64,000 nt of DNA, taken from NCBI GenBank assembly GCA_026874595.1, contig CM049314.1, positions 54,233,812 through 54,297,811 of the forward strand, given 5' to 3'. The notes under the pieces were generated by a model that was given only the letters and a program-made list of their open reading frames with translations, had not been told where the DNA came from and searched no databases. The stretch is from Sipunculus nudus. Its lineage: Eukaryota > Annelida > Sipuncula > Golfingiida > Sipunculidae. Positions 48,633 through 58,055 of this stretch are shown piece by piece. The translations under genes and the position numbers were made by a program. Position 1 is the stretch's first letter. Each line of letters starts with the position of its first letter.

Positions 48633-48770
48633 AGGACCCGAGCTGGTTCCCGGAGACCACGTGTCCAGCATCATGTGTCAGTAACGCCGGCTGTTTCTGT
48701 GACGGAGTGACGGGCGCCAAGTCGTGTCTGTGTCTTCCTGGATTTACAGACGTCAACGGGCAATGTACAG
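48633..48770 (+). CDS. Gene B coding exon 2: Cys-rich EGF-like module
   Basis: This 138-bp phase 1-1 exon runs between TATTTTCCAG and GTAAAT. It encodes EDPSWFPETTC... with a run of eight cysteines ending CLCLPGFTDVNGQC. That ending has the CxCxxGF signature of an EGF-like module. It is the first ectodomain repeat after the VWA and probably a spacer or ligand-contact module. The frame is consistent with both neighbours. Confidence 0.8.
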
Positions 48771-49005
48771 GTAAATATATAATATCATATACCGTGTGGC
48801 CCCCCCAAAAAACGCACCGAATTTCATATCTTTATAACTTTACAACCATTGAATGTAATTTCATAAAATTCTATCTGCAACAGAGCATGTTTTTTTATTA
48901 GAGATGAGGGAATTTCAGATTCAAGACTCAGGAAAGAAACGTTGAAAATAGTCTGATGAAAAGATGAATACCAAATTCCGAAATTGCGAATTTTGATGTA
49001 AGATT

Positions 49006-49158
49006 TCTAATTGGTCTGATGCACTAACCCTTTAAATCAGGGTTATAAAATTTGCAGCATTTAAGCATAACATCATGTTCTATATGCAGATAAAGTTTTA
49101 TGAAAAGAGTTGTTGTGATTCAAGGTCTAAAGATGACTGCGACATGTTTGGTCACGAG

Positions 49159-49207
<49 letters not shown>

Positions 49208-49601
49208 AATATATTTATGTGTGTGTGTGTTTCACTCTGTATAGACAAATATTAAAAATTGTTATCCTTAAAGCAAACTGCAAATTCCTGTGTTGTTAAA
49301 TAAATAGAAGTCATGACATGTAAATAATTAAATATAATTTATTATATCACTGATCCTGGGGTATAAAATTCAAAAGATTGCAGCAACCAGTGCAATCATA
49401 TTCACATCTGATGTTGTATTACTCATTGCAAATGGGGATATGGTCAGAATTTCTAATTGGTCTGATGCACTAACCCTTTAAATCAGGGTTATAAAATTTG
49501 CAGCATTTAAGCATAACATCATGTTCTATATGCAGATAAAGTTTTATGAAAAGAGTTGTTGTGATTCAAGGTCTAAAGATGACTGCGACATGTTTGGTCA
49601 C

Positions 49602-49651
<50 letters not shown>

Positions 49652-49894
49652 AATATATTTATGTGTGTGTGTGTGTTTCACTCTGTATAGACAAATATTA
49701 AAAATTGTTATCCTTAAAGCAAACTGCAAATTCCTGTGTTGTTAAATAAATAGAAGTCATGACATGTAAATAATTAAATATAATTTATTATATCACTGAT
49801 CCTGAGGTATAAAATTCAAAAGATTGCAGCAACCAGTGCAATCATATTCACATCTGATGTTGTATTACTCATTGCAAATGGGGATATGGTCAGA
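49006..49894. repeat. Recent 446-bp tandem duplication in gene B intron 2
   Basis: Copy 1 begins TTTCTAATTGGTCTGATGCA at about 49006 and copy 2 with the same words at about 49450. Both run through a (TA)n, a (GT)n and end GGGATATGGTCAGAA. Differences are nearly confined to microsatellite lengths and one G/A change (CCTGGGG/CCTGAGG). Confidence 0.93.
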
Positions 49895-50011
49895 AGGGTG
49901 TCACAGGAGAGGGCGAAACCAGAATTTGTTGAAACATTAAGCAGATATAAAGTTTATTTACCCAAATACTCTGGTCAGTGAGAGCACGGTGTCCTGTACA
50001 ATTACGTGTCA

Positions 50012-50645
50012 GCATTTTCTGTTATGTCTCATAATGAAAAATCTTATGGTACCAATAATTTATGTTATATCTTAACATGAAATGTCTTTTCATACAATTA
50101 TTTTCTGTTAAACATCTGGTAGTGTTCAAAAAGTCTTTTAATACCATTATTTTCTTTTATATATCTTGTAATGAGAAGTCTTATAATAACATTAATTTCT
50201 GTTATATCATATGATGATTAATCTTATAATTTCATTTATTTTTCATTACATATATCTTGCAATGAAAGTCTCATAATACCATTATTTTGTCATATCTTGT
50301 CATGAGAAGCCTTATAATTCCATTATTTTCTGTTCTATCTGGTAATGAAAAGTCCAGTGACAACATTATTTTTTGTTATATCTTTTAAATGAATAGTCGT
50401 CTAAAACTGTTATTTTCTATTGAGAATGTGACAGTCTTTTCAGTATTAGTCTGTTGTGTCAGTTTTTTTTAGTATTAGTCTGTTGCGTCAATATTTTCAG
50501 TATTTTTCTTTTGTGTTCGTATTTTCAGTATTAGTCTGTTGTGACAGCATTTTCAAGGTTAGTCTGTTGTGTCAGTATTTTCAGTATTAGTCTGTTGTGA
50601 CAGCATTTTCAGTATTAGTCGGTTATGTCGATATTTTCGGTATGT
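50012..50645. repeat. Two diverged minisatellites before gene B exon 3
   Basis: 50012-50420 repeats a roughly 50-bp unit around ATTATTTTCTGTTATATCTTG and AATGAnAAGTCTTATAATA. 50424-50645 repeats a 28-bp unit AGTATTAGTCTGTTGTGTCA-GTATTTTC about 8 times. The array ends about 60 bp before the exon 3 acceptor. Confidence 0.8.
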
Positions 50646-50703
50646 CTCACATACCAAGATCTGTTTTTAAATCACAAGAGTGTGACAATATATTGTGTTA
50701 CAG

Positions 50704-50844
50704 CTTGTCCCGATAAGACTTACAAGAGCCAGCCTGGGGAGTTTTCCTGTGCACGCTGCCCGTACACCAGCTGGTCATTACCTAACCGCACGAAATGTGA
50801 ATGTCCCAAGATCGACCCACTAAGGATGGCAGAGCTCTGCCAGG
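50704..50844 (+). CDS. Gene B coding exon 3: Cys-rich module (GCC2/GCC3 or TNFR-like)
   Basis: This 141-bp phase 1-1 exon has a TGTTACAG acceptor and GTAAAA donor. The peptide begins ACPDKTYKSQPGEFSC and continues CARCPYTSW...CEC. The spacing resembles the CxxGxY...G...CxxCPxG pattern of GCC2/GCC3-type ephrin-receptor-like modules. That family name is tentative. One N-glycosylation sequon (NRT) is present. It continues the ectodomain stalk. Confidence 0.8.
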
Positions 50845-51049
50845 GTAAAAATTATTTATACATTTTACGTCATTTTAAATAAAATAAGATTCTAAATTGT
50901 TTGAAGAGCGTCATCTCAGAAAGTGAAGTTTAGCTATGCTAAGTATGCCATAAAAATAAAAGTTCGTGTACGTGAGATAAAAATATAATATATATGTACA
51001 TACTTTAAATTCCTTGGGTTGGCCCTCCACATCCCTATGCCCTATAATG

Positions 51050-51051
<2 letters not shown>

Positions 51052-51086
<35 letters not shown>
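51052..51086. repeat. (TA)n microsatellite
   Basis: About 16 TA units in gene B intron 3. Confidence 0.9.
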
Positions 51087-51092
<6 letters not shown>

Positions 51093-51407
51093 CATGGTAA
51101 TCTTTCAATCAATTATGGGACCATCTAATAATTAGCAATTAAATAATTAATATACAATTATAAACAGTGCATTGTTGAGGCTTCTCTCTGCAGAAAGTAT
51201 AAATAATTGTAACTTTAAAATAAAAGAATATATTAATTCCGCTTTATGAAAATGAGATTACGATAGTATACGTTCTTTTGACAACAACGAAAGGCTTACA
51301 CAGTAGAAATTACACACCGCATGACTAATAAAATCCGATTCACGATAAAATAATAACAGTCATACGATTACTGAGTGGATGTAAATAAAGGACTTTTTAC
51401 CTGCCAG

Positions 51408-51722
51408 GTCAATGCGACAGTCGAGATTGTCCAAGGAACAAAACGTGTACATACAGTGAAAACAACAACCCTGAATGCGTGTGTAAGCCAGGACGTATCG
51501 GAAGCGACTGTGACCGTGTGGCCAACCACTGTCATACAAACATATGTCGAAACTCCAGCCCATGTGGGAACACCCCGGGCGGGTACTACTGTTGGTGCGC
51601 GTGGAGTCACGTGGGCGCTTACTGTGAACGACAGTCGGACGATTGTGGCCCTGACGCATGCGCACCCGATGAGGCGTGCAGCATTGTGAATGAAAGCCTG
51701 AAGTGCGTCCTCAAACCGATCG
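51408..51722 (+). CDS. Gene B coding exon 4: EGF-like repeats
   Basis: This 315-bp phase 1-1 exon encodes about 105 residues with 17 cysteines. Two or three EGF-like units are visible. The first ends CVCKPGRIGSDC. The second contains NICRNSSPCGNTPGGYYC and ends WSHVGAYC. A third, incomplete unit is DDCGPDACAPDEAC. NTPGGYYC resembles the N-x-x-G-x-Y/F-x-C stretch of EGF repeats. A calcium-binding consensus is not clear. It follows CTGCCAG, and the donor is GTAAAG. Antisense open frames across this exon are shadows. Confidence 0.83.
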
Positions 51723-52305
51723 GTAAAGGCCAAGTTGTGCTTTCTTTTTATATACATTATGTCCTAGCTACATCTATAATTATCAGCAACCATAGATTAC
51801 TCTGTGGACAAATTATTTGTTTTGATATTTTCGTTCTACTGTTGCAATCATTACATATTCTAAATTTAAAGTAAACCTTCAATACATTTTATACCAAATG
51901 AGACATTTGTCTGCATTTTCTAATAGTTTTTACGGGTCTATATATCAATCATCAATCACCATCCGAAATCACCTATGGCCAAAACGTTCGATCTTGTTCG
52001 CTCCTGGGTGATCCCTGGTGACATCATACATAATAATTAACCGTATTGCGTCTATTCATTTCCTTGATAAAGCTGTGACCACGTAGGAGTGATCGCTTTT
52101 GATGCCAGAAACATATAAGCAAGACCTCTATTCTAACCCTTTATGTAAGACATGTGGCTGGATCACATAACCGTCTGTGGCTTCAGACAATACCTTTACT
52201 TATTAATATTTTAAGTCTATGTTTAAACCCCTGTGTGGTGGTGATCGATGAACGTGACCTGTAGTGACGTCACACATTACCATAACCAATACTCCATGTA
52301 TTTAG

Positions 52306-52567
52306 TAGTTGGTGTTGGGGTGATCGTTGGAGCAGTGATCGGCGGCGTGGTCTTAGTTTGTCTTATCATCGTCATCATCATCCTCCTGGTCCGGAGGAAA
52401 AGAAGAAGAAGAACAACCCAAGGACAACAGCAGTTTTCATCTGTCAACGGAATCTCTGGCCTGCCACGGCAGACCCCGGACCCCGCGTTCATGAACGACA
52501 TGCGTGAGCATTCAGTGTGTACCGGAAGCTCGTTCATAGCCAAGTCGGACGTCACACAGCCACCCAA
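52306..52567 (+). CDS. Gene B coding exon 5: transmembrane helix and juxtamembrane region
   Basis: The exon opens directly with the membrane helix, VVGVGVIVGAVIGG then VVLVCLIIVIIILLV. The stop-transfer run RRKRRRR and a polar Gln/Ser-rich stretch follow. It enters in phase 1 and leaves in phase 2, like gene A's membrane exon. The acceptor (ATGTATTTAG) is weak in pyrimidines but is the only site found that keeps the frame. Upstream alternatives hit stops. The donor is CAA|GTACCC. Reading through the donor would add about 16 residues and stop. Confidence 0.75.
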
Positions 52568-53989
52568 GTACCCATATTTCATTAGATTAGAAACATATAT
52601 TTTGTCTGTTTAAAGTACTAGTTTCTAAATGACACTATTTTGTAGCCGTCTCCCTTTTTGGCAATTCTTCCTACCTTCTATCTACCTACAAGACCTTAAA
52701 GTCACATTCTGACTTTTTTCTAAGATCGCTCATTCTAAACAATTATTTGTCAAAATGGAAGAAACAGTTGGCTAAGCTGAAGCTGTCTTCCATGGACGCA
52801 CCCCGATCGGGAACCATGCAACCGCTATAGTACCATTTACCGAACTATTATCTATCTCCTATTCTTAGTGTTTTGATAAAAGACACTAGTCGTTTACAAC
52901 TTGCTAGAAAATGTTTTCACAGGTGAAAGAGCGGCTAGAATTTAAAACATTTTTGGATCAAGTGGGCGACACGAACCCCATTATAACTTCTTAAAGGTGA
53001 TGGTATCATAGGGTAACCTACTTGGCGTATTCGACTGGTTCTGTTTCGTGAAGTAAATTTAAGCTCTACTATACTTTGAAGTGACCAGTAAAGTGCTTCG
53101 CGGATAAGTACAATTCAACAGATCTTGCAATCTCACAGCGTTACAGGAACTTCTTAAAAGAAAGAGTATTACAAAAGCATAAAGGTTCTATTAAGCCGTC
53201 AAAATATACACTATGTGTAATAACAAGATGTCATGTTTGAACAAGATATCATTTAATATAGCATACCTCAAACATATAAGTGGTAAATTCTCATGTTTGT
53301 GCCATTCTGAATTCCCAAGAAGTAAATAATTGTAACGATTAATTATAAATGGCCGGAAAATGTGTTGAGGTTTGCAAATACCGTGTTGTATGCTTAAGGT
53401 TATTACGCAAACTCAAATTGTTTCGATTTATGTAAGATTCACATGATAAAATAATATAGGATTTGGAATGAAAAAAAGCCGCTGGAACGCAGAAGTCATC
53501 TATGGCTTTATGTAGCAGTGGCTTTATAAGCGGCCCGGCAAAGTACAGACAAAAAGCGGCCGTACACTGTGCAAAAGGAAGAAGCATTTGCACACCAATG
53601 TTAATTTGATTCATTATTGCCTCTCCAAGGGGGTGTGTTTGTGTGTGTGTGTGTGTGTTCGTTCACAACATCCCTCACGCAATCATGAACGGAATCTCAT
53701 GAATTTTTCAGGGCATTTAGGGAATGGGCCAATGAAGAATCGATTAGATTGATTATGATGTGGATCCAGCACATGATCCGATTTCAGGAACGTCATTACA
53801 AATATTCACAAAATTTCAATATGCGGTCAATTATACACGTATGAACATTGGAATATGGACCGAAAGAATGAATGCAACCACGGTTTTGGGAGCTTCCCAC
53901 AATAAGAACTTCCAACAAGACGAAAGCTTGTGTTTCTTAGAATGCACATTTCCAGTTTTATTAATCTAAATATATAATACATATTTCAG

Positions 53990-54199
53990 AGTTCCGATGA
54001 AACCACCTCGAGCATATCCCGCGGCACCACCGTCACTGACACCTACACGGCCGGCGCCGCCGCCTCCGACACCACCTAAACCAGCGAAACCAACTCCCCC
54101 GAAGAAACCCCAAAAGCCACCGAGACACCGGCCGTTAGTGAATGGAGCCGCCGTACAGAGAATGGCGTCCCGTATCATCAGACCCGTGTCATCATACAA
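53990..54199 (+). CDS. Gene B coding exon 6: proline-rich cytoplasmic segment
   Basis: This 210-bp exon (acceptor ATATTTCAG, donor GTAAAC) starts and ends in phase 2. It encodes PMKPPRAYPAAPP, then a tract dense in PPPP, PTPPKP and PPKKPQKPP, ending in a basic RIIRPVSSYK. Such tracts are known ligands for profilin, SH3, WW and EVH1 domains. The same polypeptide ends in a profilin-like domain, so intramolecular or head-to-tail binding is possible (inference). An antisense frame over the same bases gives a Gly-rich shadow and was discarded. Confidence 0.82.
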
Positions 54200-54700
54200 G
54201 TAAACAACATAATACAACTCTAAAAATTCCTGACACACTCTGCCCGTAAAGGCCAAAAAAATCACGTTACAGCCGTGTTTCGTTAATTTTATTCTCTCAC
54301 AACTTAGTCACTTTCTTCATTGAAAGTTATTTACTACCTCCACAAAGGAAGTTATGTTTAACCCGCTCCTATGTGTTGTTTATTTGTTGTTTTAGAGTTG
54401 GCACGATTACGTAAAATGTATGGGATCGCTTTATTAAAAATTGTGTTATTTGACCATGTGCCTACTAAGACAAGGTAAAGGGGTCGGGTCCAACTCGTTT
54501 TTTTTTTGTATTTACGGAGGGGTGTCAGTTTATTTTATTCTGAGTATTACTTACAAGTACTCTACCTGTTTTTTCTAAACTTCCTCTTACTTATGTGAGC
54601 CCTATGATTTTCACCTGACAAACACACATGCACGGGGATGATCTAATACCCTCCGCAAAAATATTGTGCAGAATTCGTTGACAATCCTCTGTTTTCACAG

Positions 54701-54788
54701 GTCTGTGTCGGCTCCACAAGGTTTTGCTGAGCTTCGGAGGCCCATCAATGAGGAACGAGAGCGAATATACGAAAACTTGGCAAGTACA
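54701..54788 (+). CDS. Gene B coding exon 7: IYENL motif exon
   Basis: This short exon follows GTTTTCACAG and joins exon 6 through an AA|G Lys codon. It encodes SVSAPQGFAELRRP, then NEERERIYENLAST. The YENL motif echoes the four YEN sites of gene A. There are two possible 3' ends. Donor 54784 (GTACAG) looks better but leaves phase 1, and joined to exon 8 it would terminate after about 18 residues. Donor 54789 (GTTAAT) is weak but joins in frame to the profilin-like exon. I chose the latter because the product is then coherent and keeps an I-x-QR-like continuation similar to gene A's repeat. Confidence 0.65.
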
Positions 54789-55689
54789 GTTAATTTCACT
54801 GGTTCATTTTCTCTCACCTCAGCCGATTTGCCAGAGTTTATTGCTGTCACCTCGCCCTATCCGACATTTTCTTTCCTATTTTGTGAAAAGATTCAAAGAA
54901 TTTCTTAAGTTAATGAACATCAGATATCGGGATTTCGGAATAGGCTCATTTATTATGCTTTATAAATCTCAAGGGCATTTGATCATATAACTACCTACGT
55001 TTCCTTTACATATATATACTTATGCTCTACATGCCAGTCAACATATCCACTTCAAGCATCAAACTAGTTCAGGATCATGTATAATGTATGTTTTGATTAG
55101 AAAATATAATAAAACTATACATCAACACTCCTAAAGGTACTTTTACGTGTCGCGAGGAATTGTGATAAAAAATATGCTCCAGTTATTTGATAAAAAACCG
55201 TTCACTTGGCCCGTGGAATGTGGTATGAGACGCGCAGTAAAATAAAATTCTCAGTGGAGAACTGGATCCGTATACCGCGTGCGGTCTGACGACAACGGGA
55301 TCTGGGTAGTCTGTGATTTACAGTACAGGTGAAGTAAATCGCGCGGGTTCTGCGTCCGCAATCCACTACCGCATATCGCGCACCAAGTACACGTAAGTTT
55401 ATACTTACTAAAGCATGAGTTGCATAACTCATGCACCCCACCTATAGAGCGATAAAATACAGTACGTGCAGGCTTTATAGTGTCAGGTTTAGTGTCACAG
55501 CTCAAACGATGTGCTCACTGAATTGTTACTGCAAAGTTCATCACGTGATCTTACACCAGGCGAGAGACATGAGACGGTTGAGTTGTTTTATATGTACACA
55601 TGTATGTCCGTATTAATTTCCCGCAGACTGCAGGAAACGCATGCATCTTTAAGATGGATTCTTATAGGTTTACTCATTAGGAACAGAAC

Positions 55690-56020
55690 AAGTTGGTTTC
55701 TCAGGTACTTGCTGTCATAAATCGGTGCGTGCAGTTTTTTTTTTTTTTTTACATTTTAGGTATACAATAAAATATCTATATGATCAGGAGACACCATGAT
55801 AATAACAGAATGTTTTGCTAAAAAAAGTAAAAGTAAAACATAACGTAAGGAAATTGTAGCGACAAATTTATTTTTTTCATTTTCTTGAAAGAAAGCGGCT
55901 TTAGTTTATATCGGTAAATTTTTACTGAACTTTAAAATAAAATTCTTTGAGGTGGGGTAGGGGGGCGGTACAAAATTGATAATCGCGGAGCCTGAGAAAG
56001 CAACATTTTTTTTCCGGCTG
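55690..56020. mobile_element. Decayed MITE of the 1088 family (copy 3), next to profilin exon
   Basis: GTTGGTTTCTCAGGTACTTG at the left and GCCTGAGAAAGCAAC at the right are degenerate TIRs. The interior shares GATAATAACA, TTTGCTAAAAAAAGTAAAAG, TTTTCTTGAAAGAAA and GGGGGGCGGTAC with copy 1. It lies in gene B intron 7 and ends about 44 bp before the acceptor of exon 8. Confidence 0.7.
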
Positions 56021-56063
56021 GATATAAATATTTAGAGTGTCACATGTTGGCTTATGTTTTTAG

Positions 56064-56483
56064 ATACATCAACGAGGGATGAAGAGATGGAAGGAGTACG
56101 TGGAAGCACTTGTTGATCAGGGTCGGGTAGGGGACATTTACGTCTGTAAGCGCGATAACAGCAAGTACATCGCGTCAAGCAGCGACTTCAGGCTCGAGCC
56201 CGCCGCCGTCACCGATGTCTACAACGTCATCATGTCACGTGCTCGGGGCGTTACAGTTTACGTTACGCCACGTCATAAATACAACGTTCAAACCAATAAC
56301 GGCACGGTCATTACCGGGCGAGGGACTTACAACAGCCCTACAGGTCCTCAACAACAAGTGATGGTGTCCCAGATAACGAAGGATTACATCATACTAGCGA
56401 CAGCAGATGACGCCACGGACTCTGGTCAGTGTGAGGCGGAAGTGACGTTCCTGGGGGAGCACTTTGCTGCCATCGACATGTAG
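56064..56483 (+). CDS. Gene B coding exon 8: profilin-like domain and stop
   Basis: This 420-bp last exon follows TGTTTTTAG and ends with TAG. From the internal Met at 56079 it runs 134 residues, the full size of a profilin (about 125-140). Family landmarks in order are RWKEYVEAL (the W-x-x-Y pair that in profilins contacts polyproline), KYIASSSDF (usually WA-S-F, here Trp to Tyr), a central GVTVYVTPRHKY, GTVITGRG, TKDYIILATADD, then GQCEAEV and LGEHFAAID. The His of GEHF fits the C-terminal polyproline-site His, and the terminal aromatic is missing. Profilins bind actin monomers and polyproline. A membrane-tethered version would act at the cell cortex (inference). Assignment is by motif pattern, without alignment. 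Confidence 0.78.
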   Translation: MHQRGMKRWKEYVEALVDQGRVGDIYVCKRDNSKYIASSSDFRLEPAAVTDVYNVIMSRARGVTVYVTPRHKYNVQTNNGTVITGRGTYNSPTGPQQQVMVSQITKDYIILATADDATDSGQCEAEVTFLGEHFAAIDM

Positions 56484-56505
56484 GACTGTCAGGTCACCTG
56501 GGATT

Positions 56506-56511
56506 AATAAA
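56506..56511 (+). terminator. Candidate polyadenylation signal of gene B
   Basis: AATAAA lies 23 bases after the gene B stop codon. Further AATAAA-like hexamers follow around 56630-56660. Any of them could end the transcript. Confidence 0.5.
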
Positions 56512-57995
56512 CTGATAATCCGTGATAATCCTGAAATGCTCGCCGCGTTCCCCAGAGTTATAAATTGGTTCTATTCCGTGGAGTGTAAGAACTGAATAGG
56601 ACAGATGACATGTACATTTATACCCCTGGAATAATAAAAAAAGGCCTGCAGGGTAAAATAAATCTCGTCAAACATGGGAACCCAACATTGAAACTAGGGG
56701 AAACAGCCACAACAGGTTTAACTTGACAACATAAGAATGTAATGATCTCATCAGATATAGCAACCATGATTATAACCGACATTTCAGAAAGTATAAACCC
56801 GTCATCCCTTAACACTGGAATATTTTCATCTTCAATTTTATTAACCTTGCATGACAGGTGAACCTATCTTCTATCTAGTAACATAATCAATGTGGTCCAG
56901 ATTTGCCATTGTCATCGACTGGGCTACATTATGTGGGTACAATGGCAATCTTAAGAATAAAACAGGATTATTGTAATTACTCGACATTAAAGCCATGTAT
57001 ACCAAAATGGAGTAAAACTTTTCTAGGAAATTACCGCTCAAAATAATCACGGATTATTTCTTTTTGTGAATGAACAGCATTTCACTCTTTTAATGGTCCA
57101 TAAAATTCAGTCTCTTTAAAGTATAAATAAAGCATAACTGTAAATGTATCATTGAATAAATTTATGTAATGTTGTATCATTGAATACGGACGTAACTTTT
57201 CATTGTACATATACACCACTTGAATAACCCATTTTATATGTTCATACAGTTTTGGTATCAACCAGCAAGTTGACGATATTTTACGTACTTATTTTCGACC
57301 GGGAAATAAAAAAAAGGAAAACATATCACCGCTTGCTTCATACTTTGGTCCACGTGTAACATTTTATATATGTGTGTATGTGTCTTATTTTTTCTCATAT
57401 TTTATACCGCAATTGAGCTACTGAAGGGGGGTACAGATTACTAAGTTTTGCATCTTACATTGGAATATCGACTTCACATGACATTGTGGAAATATAATAT
57501 TATACATCTGTATTGATATAACCTTTTTATGCAAATATTCATGCTCAGAATATTTCCATGTATAATTTGTTTTCTCACTACTCTTAATGTCGTAATGTGC
57601 TCCTTTTTCCAGCTCATCCTTGACCGCATTCTGAACCGCAGTTAAGCAGTCAGTGCATTTACTATATTAAACTGTTCCCTATATAACCTCATAGTCGCAT
57701 CTTTGCATTTATGTATAGACGGGATTTTATGTATTTCTTAAAGCTATTTTGGCACGTGCATTATAGGTTTTCTTACGTGTATGTATTTATGCGGCAAAAG
57801 TATTATACATGTTTACGGTAGAGAGTACAGATTGTCATCTTAATATTGTTTTCGTACAAACTTAATATCTACGGATGTTGCAATTTTGTTATTGGTTTTT
57901 CATGTAAGCTGATGGAAAATGTATGATTGATAATTTGTAATAATGAACTTGTGCAATAAATATTTGATTTGCATTTGGACTATTTCGTTAATGCT
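56512..57995. other. Downstream of gene B, nothing recognised
   Basis: May include a long 3' UTR with several AATAAA-like signals. No further exon is supported. Confidence 0.4.
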
Positions 57996-57997
57996 CC

Positions 57998-57999
<2 letters not shown>

Positions 58000-58053
<54 letters not shown>
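58000..58053. repeat. (GA)n microsatellite
   Basis: About 26 uninterrupted GA units. Confidence 0.95.

Positions 58054-58055
<2 letters not shown>

Larger units (their letters stand above)
46946..56483 (+). other. Gene B span: VWA-EGF transmembrane receptor with C-terminal profilin-like domain (8 coding exons)
   Basis: The model joins 46946-47594, 48633-48770, 50704-50844, 51408-51722, 52306-52567, 53990-54199, 54701-54788 and 56064-56483, about 740 residues. Order: signal peptide (1-23), VWA (about 38-215), three Cys-rich/EGF-like exons (217-414), transmembrane helix (about 415-443), a basic stop-transfer cluster, Pro-rich segment (about 502-545), IYENL near residue 595, and a profilin-like domain (about 607-740). 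Junctions 1-6 are phase-consistent GT-AG. The exon 7 to 8 junction is the weak point, because the in-frame donor (54789) is poor and the better-looking donor (54784) would shift the frame. It shares architecture and exon phases with gene A, 22 kb upstream on the same strand. Inferred role: adhesion receptor linked to actin. Confidence 0.8.

Noticed and set aside
51360-51757. Antisense open frames of 101 and 129 residues
   Set aside because: They mirror the EGF-like coding exon on the + strand, which has splice sites and a proper Cys pattern.
52248-52305. Upstream in-frame ATG extension of the gene B membrane exon
   Set aside because: The open frame extends upstream of 52306, but no acceptor keeps the frame with exon 4 further 5'. 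The candidate acceptors at 52216 and 52264 lead to stops or shift the frame.
53966-54265. Gly-rich antisense frame
   Set aside because: It is the complement of the proline-rich coding exon of gene B.
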